Below, one piece after another: positions 11,826-27,059 of a DNA stretch of 64,000 nt. The position numbers and the translations under genes were made by a program. The notes beneath the pieces were generated by a model. That model saw only the letters and a program-made list of their open reading frames with translations. It was not told where the DNA came from and did not search any database. The DNA lies in NCBI GenBank assembly GCA_013399875.1, contig VXAZ01001670.1, positions 1,745,025-1,809,024 on the forward strand, read 5' to 3'. The stretch's first letter is position 1. Each line of letters opens with the position of its first letter. The DNA comes from Gymnorhina tibicen (lineage: Eukaryota; Chordata; Aves; Passeriformes; Artamidae).

Positions 11826-11938
11826 CTTTAGGTAAATATGTGATTCTTGGGGCTGTCCTGTGCAGGGACAGTAGGACTTTGATGATCCTTGTGGGCTGCC
11901 TCCAACTCAGAATATTCTGTGATTCTGCGATTCTTTAT
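11826..11938 (+). mobile_element. CR1 LINE 3' tail fragment
   Basis: About 110 bases with the typical CR1 3' end: gactttgatgatccttgtgg, then cctccaactcagaatattct and terminal repeats TGTGATTC TGCGATTC. Orientation plus. Sequence before about 11,826 is not recognisably CR1, so it is a very short 5'-truncated insertion. Confidence 0.85.
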
Positions 11939-14900
11939 TTATGTACCAAGGGAAACTAATATGGGATAGGAATGCTACAAACAACAGCCTAATTCTCGAC
12001 ATGATTTATTCCCATTACCACTTAGCCATTCAACTGAATGGCACCTTGTTTGGTAGAAAAACACTAAGATGTCAGTAGGTAATTAAAGAAATCCTGATAT
12101 CATAAATGTATAACATAGCAGAATTAAGGATGAATTGGTGATCTCAAATCTGTATTTTCCTAATTTTTGGGAACTATATTTGCCATGGCTGTGTTTGAGA
12201 TTATGATTTTGGTAAAGATTTTGGCCTGTTATTTTCATAATTTTTGCAAGCACATGAAAAGGCAAGAATTTGTAACTTTATATGCAAGGATAAAAAACAT
12301 ACTTCATGCGGAAGAGAACTTGAATCTTGAACCTTCAGTACAGACCTGTGCTGCGGAGGATTAAAGACCAACCATATTAGTTGCACATAGGAGGATTACA
12401 TTTCCTACAGACTAGTCAGTAGGAGATCATGTGATGTGGTAACATTGATACAGCCATGTACTGTGCCTCACAGTATGGATAGATGAGCCAAGGATATCGA
12501 CTGGACGTAGGCTTTCCGAGAATCTCAGATGCCACTGTGACTCAGTTGCTTTCCCTGTGGGCTTGTTATGTTAGATGGCTGAACTTATCTGGTGTGTTGG
12601 GGTTCTCTTAGTAGTGGTTGAAGCTTTGCCTAAGAGTATGATTGTGAAACGTTCAGAATTACTAGAACCATTTGAAAGATAAATATAGAACTGGCTCTTG
12701 CTTTGCAGGGCAAAGTATGTTCCCCTATTGGTAGGGAACAGTAGCAGGATGTATTTTACCTTTAACTTAAAAACCTGCACTGCACTGACTATCACAGCAG
12801 AACACTGAACAGTTTGTGTCCAGTGCTACAGGAATTGTGAGGGCTTATAGGAGCAGATCAAGAAAAATCTGCTAAGTGCTGATTTTTGCAGTGGACTGTG
12901 TATAATGTAGCCAAATCTGAACAGATTTTTATGACACTAGAAAAAGGCAGTGCCTTGGTGGTAGTACTTCATAGATCTTCAGAACAACTTTTAAAACTTG
13001 GTGGGTGTAGCAGCTCTTCTCAAGAAGTCTTGTTAAGAGGATGTCAGTATCAATTAAAACATGCTTTTGTTCTGGAGTCATTTATGGACCTTGCTGAGGT
13101 CCCTAATTACTGTTTGCAACCGATGGTCAGGGAGGAACTGAAAACCAGTGTTTATTTCAAGTGATATAGCAGAATGGACAGAAGATACAAATTGGATTCC
13201 TAATCTACATGCAAGGCTGATTTCTGTTGTGCTGAATTCATGAGGAGCTACTGGGGGCTCACCAGTCTTGAAAATGGGACCACTTGTTTGCATGTCTTTG
13301 GGAAAAAACAGAGTTTCTATGAAATGTCCTGACAGTAATTGTCTTTCAGATTGTATTGATTTAATACAAAGAAAACCTTTAAGGAAAATCTGTCAATATT
13401 GCTGAAAAGTTCACTGAAAAATTACATAGTTTATTTGTAAATACAATGTTAATCAGTACAGTACAGAATTAAAAATAAATAAAATAGGTATAAAATGTGG
13501 TGGTATTCCTAATTGAAATACAGCCATTGGTTTTGGTCAAAACTTTTGAAATCTTGGACTTTCCTGGAATGTAGAAATACTCTTCTTTTTTTATTAAGAT
13601 GAGTATAGCCCTCTAAATTTCCAACCCTCCAGAACAGTGTTATGTTTATCAGACTTCTCAAGTGTGATTGTTATAGTGGTCAGATAAAATGGAGGATTGC
13701 ATAGTGAGAATAGGAATGCCTGAAAAATGTATATTTCTGATCCCAAGATAGTTAATGCAATTTGATTTGTGATACCCTGCTGTAATATTTTTTTCTTTGT
13801 AGCATTGCTGCGCAGAGAGAAATAACATTGATATTAAATGCTTGTATGTTCCTGCAGACCAGAGAAAGAAACCTGTAATGGAATATCAGAAATGACAAGC
13901 ATACCCAGGCTGTCACAGTCTTGTCCAGCTCTGCTATGCCAACAAATAAACTGCTTCAATAGGGCAAAAGCAAAATGTACTAAGGACAGTTGAATATTTA
14001 CCAGATGTTATGGCATTTGAGGCTACAGGACTAGCTCTGTGTAGATGTAAGACTGAATTAGATTCTTTCAGTTTTGCCAAGGTCAGAAAAAATCCTATCT
14101 TGTCAGGGAAGACAGTTTTTCTCTTTTTTTTAAGGAAAGTCTCCACATGATGGCAGTAAAAAACCTCTGGAATTCAGAGCTGGTTTGTTTCACCTTCAAA
14201 AGCCATAGGGAAAAAAAAACAACCAAAGATGAAGAACTGAGTATGTGACTGAGCTTTTAGATTTCCCATTTTTCTCCTGGTAGTCCTTAAATTCCCCAGA
14301 TAGTTTTCCAGACAGCAAGGCTACATGCAGCCTGGAACAAGGAGAATAGGTCACCTGTCACATTATACTAGGGCACAGTGTCACTCACAGGCATGCCTTC
14401 AAAAGATATTTTTGGTTTCTTATTCTGTGTATTAATGTGCAGAAGGAGAAGATAAAGAAAAAAAGAGGTTGTATTTAATCCCTATCCACAAACTTGTCTC
14501 TGCCCAAAGAACTTGGAGACTGTAGCTCATCACTTCAAGCCACATAACAGAGAGCCCTTGGATAAGCACCCAGTTTGCCCCAACTGGGCATTTGACCAAC
14601 TTGGTTTGATTGCTGTAACAATGCCAGACAGGGATTAGTTGTGGAATGAGTTTGCAGTTGAGACTCAGCCTGTCTAGAGTGCTCGGATATCTTGGTGTAT
14701 GGAAGCACTTAGAGAGGAGTGTATTTAAAGAACCCAGAAGCAGCTGTGTGTCTAAAATTAAAATGCGTTTTTCTTGTATTGTTTTTGCTTGGTTTCCTGT
14801 TGCACACTCTGGACCTGTCTTACGAGAGCAAATGGGCAAAGGAAAGGGATGAGTCAAAGGGATGAAAATCAATCCTAGAAATTCCTGCTTTGCTTTTTAC

Positions 14901-17900
14901 AGCCTGGATACACCAGATATTTGACATGAAAAGGCCTGTGGCTAAAACAGTCTTTGAAAGTCTGCTCTTTATGTTCATATGACTTTCATTCCATTCTTCA
15001 GTCATTTAGCCCATAGATTTCCTTTTTGTGCGTGCGCAAGGATTGCTGCTCCGTTCCTTTCTCCCCATCTTTCCTTCCCAGAACATAGGAGGTCTAATTC
15101 TACAGTACCTAGCACCAGAAGTGCTATAGCTGATCAAAATGTTTTTAAAAATATCAAATGTAAGTGGCAGAAAAATACTGCTGTGTAAGTGAAAGCGTAA
15201 GGTACAATATACAGAGGTATCAGAACAAGATCTCTGATAAAGCAAAGTTAAAAATATAAACAAGATCAGTTTATGATCAGTAGAGCAACTGCTCCTTTAG
15301 CAGAAAGATCATTTTCTTTGAAAGATTATATTACTTAGAAGTCTTAGTATAAAAGACATTTAGCAAAAAATTTATATTCAGATACTTCTGACATGGGGAA
15401 TTATTACACCAGAATACTGTACAGGGAATTAGGAAATAGTTTTAAAAACTTGGTCAAGGTCATATAGGAAGTCTGTGGCAGAGTCAACAAAACATGAGAA
15501 TAGTAAGGGCAATTCCTGTTCACTACTTCCCTCTCTGATCATGTGCCTTACAGAGATTGTAGAGCCTTGCTGTCAGACCAAAAACTGGCTTAGTCTGATG
15601 CCCTTAAAGCTGCGTCGAAGCTAAACAGAAAACTCTAAATTATGGGCAGCTTGGGATATGATTCCATATGATCTCTTAGCAAAGTGAAAGGACTTGTTTA
15701 TCTGTCATAGTGAATGCAAAGGAACTATTCAGAGAAGCACAGCTACACTCCACACCAACAAAACTACTCATTCCATCTGCTTAAAATGCCCTGAAAATAT
15801 TTTCTAATAGATTAAAAAAAAATAAAAATACAAATATACATTAAGCCATGCAGCTTTCCTAAAGAGTAGAAATACTATTAAGGAGTGACGTAAAATGACC
15901 AGCCCACCTTGCCACTGATAAATGGGAAAGTGGAAGTCAGGGGCGTTAACTCCCCAGTTTTTGAAACCATAGGCTGGTCAGAAGTAAGAAATAGGATTCC
16001 ATGTGGCTCGTCTATATTTTTTAAGGGGATTACATTCTTTGTGTACATGCAACTTTTCTGTTCATGACAAGGAGAGTTGCATACTGTAGCCTGAACCCCC
16101 AGGTCAGCAGCACTTGAAAGGGTCACATTTGCAGTTTGAACTATCAAGGTCTACTCTAGAAAAAATGAAACCTAAAAACTAGGGGGTGGTTAACAGAGTC
16201 TGAATAAAACAACAAAACGGAAACTGTTACTTGTCTAAATCAACCTTCTTCAATCAGAATAATTTTGGCCAATGTTTTGTGTGTTATGCTGAAATCTCTC
16301 AGGGTGAAAGATTCAGGAACAGTAGCCCCATTAAATGCTGCTAGAGACTGTGGCTTTCACAAGTACCAACTTCTTTCTTTTGGTCATACAGATAATGCAT
16401 CTCTGGTAACCTTGTACATTTTCTGCAAGAAGAAAATATGGTGATTACATTTTCTGGTTTGTTTTTCCTCTTCAGAAGCAGCTCAGTTGTGAATGACCCT
16501 GTGTGATGAGTAAGAGAAATTCGGTATGCAGTTTTGGTGCTACAAAAGGGCCCACTGGCAATTTCAATGCATATTTCCCAAGTCCTTGGAAAGGTCATTG
16601 AGGGTCTCCATTACACACAGTCTAGAGCCTGCTACAATTTTCTCATACAATTTAATCTGCTGCCTGGATGGCCTCCAGTGTACAAGCAACTGACAATCTA
16701 CAGTCTTTGGAATTGATTTCCTGGAATTGTGGAAGGCCTGCTTGGCCTCCAGATGACAGATGTGTGCTGGAGCTCTCAGTGCTGCTGCTCTACAGAGATG
16801 AGAGAAAATTTGCCTCATTTCAGCATTTTCTGTAAGCTTTTAAATCTTCTTTTAGTGATTTTAGGGATGAAGTTATCACTAAGATGCAAGCATCATTCCA
16901 AGTAGGCATCATTAATAATAATCCTTTGCTTTCTGTGGCATTTATAATCTAGGGACCTTTTTGGTCTTATAAATATTCTCTAAGACAAACAAACACCTCA
17001 TGAATTTGGTAACTCTTGTTGTAGTCATTTTGCATTTGGGGAACCAAAAATTAAAGGACAGATAAATGAGTTGCCAAAGTTCGCACACCAGGGCACTGTC
17101 ACCACCAGAAAAAGAGTTTTTAATCTTAAAGAGTTTACTTCAAGCAGGTAATGTGGATCCATGCTATAGCTCTCTTGTCTTCACTGGGATTATACCTGTA
17201 CTTTATTTAAAGCACATGAAAAGTACATGTTCTTCTTAGTAAACAAAATATCTGCACAAGTAGGAGAGTGAGAAAATAACTTGAGATTTCTAACCTATTT
17301 TCCAGTTTTAAGACCTCCAATTTTAAGACCAAAATATTCCTCCCATTTTTCTTCTGTAAATAGCAAGTGTTCCTAAATCGGGAGTGTAGGTCCCATTCTC
17401 TTTGTCTTATAGTGTATGGAGGCAAACTCCAAATCTCAGACTGAGAGTCAGCAGAAAAAACCCAAGTGGTGAATGCACATTGGGAAAAGTTTGGGGTTTT
17501 CATTGAAGAAAACTAATATAAACAGTTCCATGAGAACAGGTGTTTTTCCTTTGAAGACAGGCTAAGCAGGCAATCTGAAACCTGAGTGATCTGCTCTCCT
17601 TTCAGATCTGGAAATGTTTCTTCAAACATAGAAATTGGGAATAGAAAATAGTAGTAGAAGAGCTGGGATTCTTAATATGAAACTCCAACTCAACTAACAT
17701 AGTAATGGATTGTTAAAATGGCTCATTTGATGGAAATATGAGGGCACACATGTTGGCTTGTCCAGAAAGAGGATACATACACTTGATGAGAAAACAGGGA
17801 GATTTCCATTGCAATCCCAAGCCAGAAATACCTGTTGTATAAGGCTTGAGTTCAGTTTTGGCTTTTGTGGGGTGGCACTTTTTTGGGGTGTTTTTGCTTT

Positions 17901-19050
17901 CTTTGAGAAACTAGCCAAATGCTCTAGGGTGTGAAACTTCATAAAAACAGGGGGAAAAGTTTATGTAGACTTGAGGTGGAAAGGAATAGAACATCTTACA
18001 GTGAAAGGGCAAAAAAAAGGTATATATATTTTGTGACAGTCTTGCTACAGAAAGTAGAGGAACCAACTGGAGAGGTTAGAATAGCAGTCTTGTGCTAAAT
18101 AGGATGTGGATGAGAACATGAGAGTGAAAGAGAACTTGTGTGAACATGAAATGAAACTATCCATGATCCTTTTGAAGGAAGGGAGGGAGAACAGCAAAGT
18201 AGAAGAAAAAGGATTTCAAGAAAGCAGACTTCAGCAAACTCAGGATACTGGGAGATCACATGTCGTGGAAGAGAAATTTAAAGGAATAAAGGAATTAAGC
18301 ACTTCCTGATGAAAAACAAGCTCTTTGGAATTTAATGATCCCAATGCAAGGAAAGAATAGCAAGTATATAGCAAGAAATCATCTGGTTAAATCATATACA
18401 TTGACCTCAAACATGTGAGTCATACAGGAAATGAAAATTATGTGGGATTACTAGGATTAGTATAAAGGAATGCATAAGTATGTGGGGACAGAAATCAAAA
18501 AGAACAAGGCTCAGAAGAAGTTATAATTAGGAGGACTAAGAAACCTTTTATAAGTGACCAGCTTAAAAAATCTGGTTTTATGAAGGACATCAGTTTATGA
18601 CTATGGAGTTTCTACTTGAGTTCTGTAAGGAATGAGAGAAAGACTGAGAAACTACTGAATACTAAGCTGAGAGAGAAAATTAGTAGTGTCTTAGATCAAT
18701 TTAATGCCTTTTTTTTGTTTCAGTGTTCGCTACAGAAGTCTGCTGTAATCATGTGGCTAATATAATTATTATGAAAAACAAAGGACCATGATCTTACAGA
18801 CTAAGAAAATGGACTCTAGCTTATTTAGAGCACTGGCCAAAACTATTTAAAGCTGTCAGCAGGCATCTCTGGTAACATAGGGGATGCTTGCTAAGGCTCT
18901 AGGAGATTGAAAAATGAAAAATGTAATGCTTAAAGGATAAAAAAGAAGAAGCCAGGGAATTTTTCATCAGCCACTTCAACTGCAATTCCTAAAAAAATGC
19001 TAGAACAAATAAAATGGACAAACAATCAAATGAGTTATATGTAAACACCT
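11939..19050. other. Intergenic, nothing recognised
   Basis: About 7 kb of AT-rich DNA with only short chance open frames (the longest, 146 codons at 14,432-14,872 minus, resembles nothing I know). From about 18,500 the text becomes A-rich and may be an even more decayed upstream part of the CR1 copy that follows. Confidence 0.5.
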
Positions 19051-19059
19051 GGAAGATAG

Positions 19060-20225
19060 CAAAGAAATGTCTAACAGACAGAACGGATCTGTTGAGAGCA
19101 GCCCATCAAACCAATCTGTTTTCCTTCTGCTTTGGGCTAATAGATCTGTAAACAGAAGAGCAATAATAGATGTTGTGTATCTTGACTTCAGCAGGTTTTC
19201 TAACCATCTTTACGTGTCATATATATGCCACATTTTCCTAAGCAAAGCAGGAAAACTTGATATGAACATCATGATGGTAAGATTAGTGCTGAATTATTCA
19301 GAAAGCATACTCAAACAATCATTATCAGTAGCAGTAGTAGCAAAACAGCAAAAGTAATCAGCACTGTCAAATTGGAAGGCTATATCAGTTGGGTTGAATG
19401 GGCATCTCTCCTGTGTCTTGTATACTATTTGGTATTTTCAGTAGTGGCTTGGGGAGTACAAAGTATGTTTGTTCCATTTACAGATGGCGGTAGGCTGACC
19501 ACAGCAAGTTGAAGGATAGAATTCAAATTTAAAATGGTCTTGGCTGGTTGGAGAAGCTGTCTGGAAAATCGGATGCAGTTCAATATGGAGAAATTAGAAG
19601 TTTCATATTTAGGTGGGATTAAACAGCTTTAACAGCTTGGAATATGACTGGTTAGACCTTTAAAAAAGGATCTGGGGGATAGAGCACAGAAATGTAGCCT
19701 GTAAGATACAGGAAATTATAGTACTCAGCATCAGTAAGGTCTCACCTGGAATATTTTAGTTAGCATTTAGCATTACACTTCACAGAGGAGGTGGGTTAAC
19801 TGGAATGAGTCCAAAGGAGAACAATGAGAGTGCTCACGATTTATGAGGAAAGTTTGAAGAACTGATGGTGTTTAGTCTATGAGAAAAGTCTGAGGTGACA
19901 CATGTCTTCAGATAAGGCTTCTAAGCTACCCCAGAAAGAAGGAGAACAATTTTTCTCCATGTTCAGCATGGATAGGACAAGAAGCAATAAGAGTTTTAAA
20001 ATGCAGCTAGAGAAATTCAGGTTAGATATTGGGAGGAATAAGTAGAAATTATGAAGCACAGGCATGTGTTGTGAAGAGGTGATGTCAAGTCTCTGTTACT
20101 GGAGTTTGTTGTGTTCACATTACCTGTGCTCAGAAATGTTACTGATACTTTTCCCCTGCATCAGGACAGTAGATAGATGAGATGAGCTTTCAAGGTACTT
20201 TCCAGTGGCATCTTATGTCAGAAAT
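19060..20225 (+). mobile_element. Old, decayed CR1-type LINE with reverse transcriptase remnant
   Basis: Plus-strand frames keep fragments of the CR1 ORF2 reverse transcriptase. DVVYLDFSRFSN near 19,169-19,204 is the degraded motif A (family: YLDFSKAFD). Further on, ggttggagaagctgtctgg and gcagttcaatatggagaaat correspond to the family segment around LDxLExW...MxFNxxK. Then agaaattcaggttagatatt and gtactttccagtggcatctt match the CR1 3' end. Frames are broken by many stops and indels, so this is an old insertion. Ends approximate. Confidence 0.65.
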
Positions 20226-23200
20226 TTGCCCTTCTCTAACCTTGGCTGTCCCAATCTTGTGCCTATGTCAAACACTTTTTAGACAAGGGTGATGGCAACC
20301 AAGTACTTTTCACCATTCACTTTCAACATACACTTCAATAACATTTTGTAAGAAGGAAAGAGGTATTCTAAGTTTTGTAATACAAATGTTGGAAAGAGCT
20401 TCTCTGTATCCATGTAAAGTTGGGGGCAGAAACTATTAGACTTAATGCAGTTGATATTTAAAGCAAAAATAACTTTCATGTTTTCAGTGCAAAACTCACC
20501 CACCAAGTGTAAACCATCTTCATTTTTCCTTTTCCGATGTTTTTCCTCCACAAGCTTTTTAAAATACTGCCCTGGGAGCTTCAAATTGACTTCTAATTTA
20601 GTTGGAAATTTTTGGCTCCACCTAACAAAATTCTGGAAGTCTTATCTATAGTTCAGGTAAAAATTGTGATGTCTGTGTAAAGTATCATCTCACCAAGGAC
20701 ATCACAAGGCCTTAGCACTGCCCTACTTACAAAATAAGAACTTAGAGCATTATTGTTATTGCCCAGTAACATGGTAAGTCACATGGTAGAACAGAGTGTG
20801 AATTGTTTAATAGAAAACAAGTTTCAGACCTACAGCGACTTGAAAAAAAACAGGATTCTTAAAACAAGAAAGAACTAAATAATATACTTTTCCAGAAGTT
20901 AGGCCTTGTTTTGCTTTTATTCCTGTCTCCATTTTTGTCCATTAAATCTTCGTCAAATAAATATTACAAAACTAAAAAAAATAATTTCTTTGTACTAAAC
21001 ATAGTTACAGAACTGGAAGCCTTATGCATGGAATTTTTTATATTCTTAGTAACAAGAGAACAGAGATGGAGCTAAATGTTAGATATAGTGAAGGAGAAAA
21101 TTGGTAAGAGTATCATGTAATCAAGGATGGATTTGATCTTCTAGAAATTAATGGAAGATAAATCATTGAAGGTCATGATTAGCAAATCTTTTTTCCATTC
21201 TTTACAGTGTTAACTTCAAGAAGTGGTTATTTTTATTTTATTTTTAGTAAATTTGATAGTTTTTTATTAATACAACAAATAGGTAGCTTAGAAGTAGTTA
21301 TTACTAAAATTCCATGTATATTAACCTGGCTTGAGAAAGAGAATACTAAATATTTAGTGGGAAAAAGTGATTGGAAAGACTGAAGTTATGAAAACTGCTC
21401 ATTTTTGAGAAGTGAAATGTAAGCATTGTCAAGAGTTGTTAAATCACAAGATAAAAAGAATTCACACTTATTTCAAAATGAAAATTAGTTTCTTCAGAGT
21501 TTCTACATCAAATGAATGAAGCTATGTCTGTTGACGTGGAGGAGAAAACATGGGTTTGATGATCTTCCAAGTGAGACATCTTCAGTGTCATTGAAAGTTA
21601 GCCACAATGAAAATGTAATTCCCTACTCTAGGTCTTCCTGCAGCTCTTCAACTGCAAACTCCTTTCAGGGCATTCTCAGTTCATCTTTGAAAACCACAAT
21701 ATGACAGATCAATTGGTGACTGCACCTTAAAAAAAAAAAAGGAAGAAAAGAAAAATTAAGTCAAAGACTTGAACTTGAGAGAAAGTTGCAACCTTCTTTT
21801 CTTCTAAAAGCATCATCTTCAGTGTAGCACAAAATGAGCAATTTAAAAGTGATTGAAGCACTTTGCCCTGAATACTTTCATTCAGACAGATTTGAATTTG
21901 TGGTTTCATGTTAGATACTATAAGTGAAGAGACAGAGGAAAAAAATTAAAGGAACAACTAAAAGAATCAACTTTGACATTAAAGCAGATGGTTCGTTGCA
22001 CATGAGAAATGATCCAATAATGGATACAGGTATCCATAGAGAAAAACGAGTTCCTACTTAATGCTATTGATTTTGTGTCTGAAAAGCAAAGAATATTGTG
22101 TCCAGGTTGGTATAGATGTTGCCTACTAGTTCAAAAGAAAACCAGAGAATAGATCTTTTCATTTGTTCTAATGAGGGAAATAAAGAGAAAAAAGCTATTT
22201 ACATTAAAAATCACTTTAAACATTTCTATGGTAGGATTTCAGTATACATTGAAAGTATAGTTGTGAAATAATGTAGCATTTGACACCATCATATGGCATA
22301 TTTTGGGAGTTCAAAAATTTTCCTGCAACCATCTAGCTCATATTTGTTTGATGAAAAGAAGAATATTGATGCTGCACCTTCTCAGCAGCATTCAGAGGAG
22401 CTCTGTGCAGAATTTTTGACCTGATTCTCATTTACAGAAAGATAATGACTTGCATAACATAGAGTGACCTAAACTCACCTGTAAGTCCATTTTACAGCAT
22501 CCAAGCAGAATTATGTCATTTTTTGGTCAAAGGAAATCAGATCTAAAAGGTCTCTATACTTTCATAAGAAATAACACAGACTTTCAAATTTCTGTTGAGC
22601 CCAAAGTGTGGTCAATACACAACAGACTTTACTGTTGGGGTTTTTTTTTACAGAGATGTTACAGTTACAAAAACTATTACAATGTGTGTTCGGCAGATAG
22701 AAATTTTATGGACATGCAAGTCTACAGCCATGGTCACGGTGAAAAAAAATGGCACATCTAATTTAACAGCTAGAACCACACAGGAAGAAAAAATATTATT
22801 TGATTATTACTAGAATTTTTATAATTAGAAATGTTATCTAGCCAGCATCATTGATTATTCATACAATTGCTGGATTTTTGTCTAAATTAGGAAAAAGTAG
22901 CAGAAATGTGGAATATTAACTCTAAGCCTACTTTTCTTCCTTCTTTTAACACTAACAGGCTTTGTACGTGACATGTATGGGAAGAAGTGATGCCACAATT
23001 TATGTCAAAAGAGTGAAATTTGGGAGATGAATCACAGTGAATAGATACTCAGATTCTGACAGATGTCAGTTTTGCAAAATATATACAATTCTGTTCAGCA
23101 AGCTCAGTATGTGTCTCTGGCGATTCAGATTTATTTGGTTGAACAGTTAATCTCTAAAAAACAGTTTTTCAGATATTCTGGAATGGCTTGTCGGAATCCA

Positions 23201-23870
23201 GCTGCCAAATACCCTGAGCATTCTCTGTCTCTACTCATCTTCCTTCCTCCTGATGGATCCCCTTTATAAAGGGAGCACAAATGGTCCATTTCCAAAAACT
23301 CTCTGAACAGACTAGCATGGACCATGACCTTTCCAGACACTGTTATTCTGCAGTGCCATGGTACCACAGAGAAAACTGGTAAAACCTTTTTCCTTGCATC
23401 TTAAAGCTGCTTCCTCTTGCTAAGAGTGGGAATAGAGTAGATAAAGCAAGCTACCTGACTTAGAGTGAGGAAGAAAGGATAGTCATGGGTCAGGTAGGGG
23501 TACAATATTTGTCAGGACATAAGAAGCACAGCACCAGCTAGGTTTGGTAAACAGAAAAGGAGGGAAAGAAGTTCTTTAATTAGCAGAACATGTAATTAAA
23601 CCTGAGTCCTGGTGTTCTTTTGCTATCATAAAATATAGCTGATAACTACTAGCAAAGTGCGTCTTATTCACTTCTGTGCTCTGACCTATATTGCATTTAT
23701 ACTGGTGATTTTATTAGTGCAGTCTGACTCTGACAGCAGCATGTCCTATGAATTTCAAGATTAGAACCCTATTATTATAGAGATCAACATAGGTCCATAT
23801 GATGGAATTTGCATTCACCCCTAATTCATTATTTATTGCATGACACTGGGAGAGCAATAAGGTTATGCTT
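20226..23870. other. Intergenic, nothing recognised
   Basis: AT-rich unique-looking sequence with no convincing gene, RNA or bounded repeat. Confidence 0.5.
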
Positions 23871-23879
23871 ACATTCCAG

Positions 23880-25270
23880 AAGGTAAGCAGACTGTCCCAA
23901 GTAATTATAGATCTGTTACCCTGGCATCAATCCATGCCAATACAATAGAAAGTTATGAAGAATTTGTTTTTAAAAAAGGAATTAAATAATGGAAATATAA
24001 TGAATACCGGTCAAAGTTGATTTACAGAAAATCGGTCTAGTCAGTCTGATTGACATTTATATGTTTACTAATTTATAGAGAACATACATACAGATTCTTA
24101 TAAGGCAGTTGAACTGGGACTAAAAAACCACCCTAATTCAAGAATGAACACTATACAGTGTTAACAAGGCACATGCTGCCCTGGTTGAAGAACCTGGAAG
24201 ACAAAAATGTAGTCATTTGTAGGGAGTCATCACGAATGGAGTTACCTTGCATGAGGATTGACACACATTATTTGTAGGCTAGTGGACGGCTAATGGTAAT
24301 CCATATTTTCCCCATTATTTTAAGAAATAAGTGGCACTAAGTGCATTTGGTAACATTTGCAGATAATATAAAAATAGGAGAAATAGTGAACGCTATAGCC
24401 AGGGTAGTCTTACGGGACCACTTGGACTGGTTGAGTAAGTTATGGCCATTCAAAGGAAGTTATATTGTAACACTGACAAAAGCAAGATCAAATTTTTATG
24501 AGCAGAAAACATGCTGTCTGTTCATCTATAGGAAGAGGAGTTGTTTCCTGGAAAAGAGTGATTCTGAAAAGATTTCAAGGTCGCAGTGGACAAATGACTC
24601 AACACGGGTTCCTACTGTAATGAATTGGCAAAAATAGGTAAATTGAATTGGAAATGGACCACTTGAGAAGTAATTTAAATTTTGCATATGGAATTGGTGC
24701 TGGAATCCTGACTAACGATGAGACTTGAATTTTAAAGAGAATGGTGAGCACTTTGAGTGGATAGAGAACCACAGAAATAATTGTGGAGAATTACTTTGTA
24801 GTTTGAAAACTGAAGAGCCCAGTCTGCCTATTTCACTTTTTTTAAAAAAGAGAGGGAGAGAGAAATTATTCAGAAGTGATTTGATTACAATGTATAAATA
24901 CTTTCCTGTAGAGAAAATCCAACATTCTAAGGAGCTCTTCATTTTAGGGAAGATAGGCATAGTACAGTAGCATCCTTTTGTACTGGAACCTGGATCCAGA
25001 TGAATTCACATTAGGAACAAAACTCAAAACTTTTAACAGCGATGGACTTAACTACAGAAGGAAGATGGAGATTCTTCAACCCCTAACATGAAGATTTGAA
25101 AGTTTCTCTAAAGAAATATGAATAACCTTCAAATCAAAACAGGACTGGGAGTTATTTTCTTGCATTCATGAAAAATAAGTTAGTAGCCTTAGTATGAAAT
25201 AAAACCTAATAGACTGTGATATGCCAGAGATCCCACTAAAGGATTTTAAAGTCTGTTCTGACCTATGAAT
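23880..25270 (+). mobile_element. Old, decayed CR1-type LINE with reverse transcriptase remnant
   Basis: Near 23,900 the bases aattatagatctgttaccct correspond to the family's NYRPVSL segment (here NYRSVTLAS). Near 24,350 the frame reads LVTFADNIKIGEIVN, the degraded catalytic FADD box (FADN here), followed by DHLDWLSKLW where the family has a DLDxLxxW stretch. The end near 25,250 (aggattttaaagtctgttct) resembles the CR1 3' region. Many stops and deletions; old insertion with approximate ends. Confidence 0.6.
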
Positions 25271-27050
25271 TTAGAGGAAAAAAATGCATTTTATTAAAAA
25301 AATACCTCAAAAGAATTTTAAAGTTCTAAGTCATGCATTCAGAAGGGACAAAACCAGAATGTAGGCTTCCTGGGCAAGTTTCCTCCAAACTGTTTTATCT
25401 GTGCACTATGAAATAGTCCAGTTGCATGTTCTTAGATGTTCGAAGTCATGTGGAAAATGGATAATGCATAAAAGGCACTGCCTGGATAGAGCAGTGGAAA
25501 AGTGGAAATTTAGTGGAACTGTGGAAATACTACATGATCATGCAATTATAAACTTATTCTAATGAATATACTTGAACAAAACTACTGCTGTCATTTATAA
25601 GCCTGTGAATGCTTGTATCTGCAACATCTGTGACCCTTTACGAAGGAAATGAGAAAGAGGCCAAGGCAGTTAAATAGGAAGAGAGTATCCTGAAGGCAGA
25701 TCTCTCTGAGATGGCTACAGAGTGCTTTAAAAAGATTGTGGAAAGAAAATACCTCTTTTAGGTATTTACCTCTGTTTCTGCATTCAAAAGAACTATTTAG
25801 ACCCAGTTCCTCATTTCCTTTGTTCTGTTTTAGGTTAACTTGGAAGAAATCTTAAAGGCTATGATGTTTAACTAATTGTCAGATTGATTGGTTACCTTGT
25901 TTGTCCAAACATACTAAGTTGGCTGGGCAGAGCTTGATGGGAGTCTGGAGATGCTGGAATGAAAGAAAACAGATGCCATTTCTCCCAATTTTGTACATGG
26001 TTCTCCAGTCTCAAGGATGATTGAAAACTATGATTGAAGAGCTGTGAGAACTCTACATTTTATTTCACATTTCTGTGGGCTGAAAAGGCAGATAGAAGAA
26101 ATGTCATAACTCTCTGAATAGAAAGAGAATAAGAACTTAATTTTAGTGATTTCTCCTTGTTCTTAGATGCATATAATGGCATAGGGATGTCTTTTTTTCT
26201 GACATGTGCTGCCTCAGGAAGAACTTAAATGGGCTTTTCTCATGGAATAGTAATAGCAAAAAGAAAGCAGTACGAAATAAGAAGCAAATATAACAAACCA
26301 GTGAATCCGTGTGCTCTTCTGTTTAGTCTATAAACTTACATTTCACAAGGTATACAATTTTTTGTTTGATAAAATTTCATGGCATAAAACTTAGATGTTC
26401 ATTTCCCTTTGCAACATCTTCCTCCTCATCCTCCTTTCATGAAATAAGGAATGAAACCAGTGTAATAACTTTTTCTCCACACTAAATGGAAAGATTGCAA
26501 CAATCTTGGTGCCTCTAGCAGGAAGCACTGGTGGGAATTATACCTTCTGGAGAATGTTTTCCTGATTTCAGTGATACTCTTCTAATATCATTGAGCCAAA
26601 TTATGCTAATGGAGTTTCTTTTATACTATGTTGACCATTTCTTGTATCGTATTAACCATAGTGCTAATATAAGACATGTACTTCTGTTGTTTTACTGACC
26701 TACTGTATTTAAATATGAAAAGAGGTTTTATAAGGTGCAAGTGTGGTCTTCATGATTTGAGAATTAGATGGAGAATAAAGATAATTACATTCAGAGGACA
26801 AGGATAGTATACCCAATGAGAATAATGATAGGGTAATAGAAACAACTATCACCGGTGTGTAAGAATATAAAAAGTTTTAGAGTTGTTACCTGAGAAAACA
26901 AGAAACCTGTATTATGTGCCAGAAAGAAGTGGCACTTGAAATTGCAACTCCACTAGCAAGGATTTTTAATTAATCTTTCAGTTCTGGGGTGGTACAATGG
27001 GATTGGCATATATCAAAATTTGTTTGTTTTTAAAAAGAGAGAGAAAAGCT
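25271..27050. other. Intergenic, nothing recognised
   Basis: AT-rich sequence between two old LINE remnants with no recognisable feature. Confidence 0.5.
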
Positions 27051-27059
27051 ACAGGACTG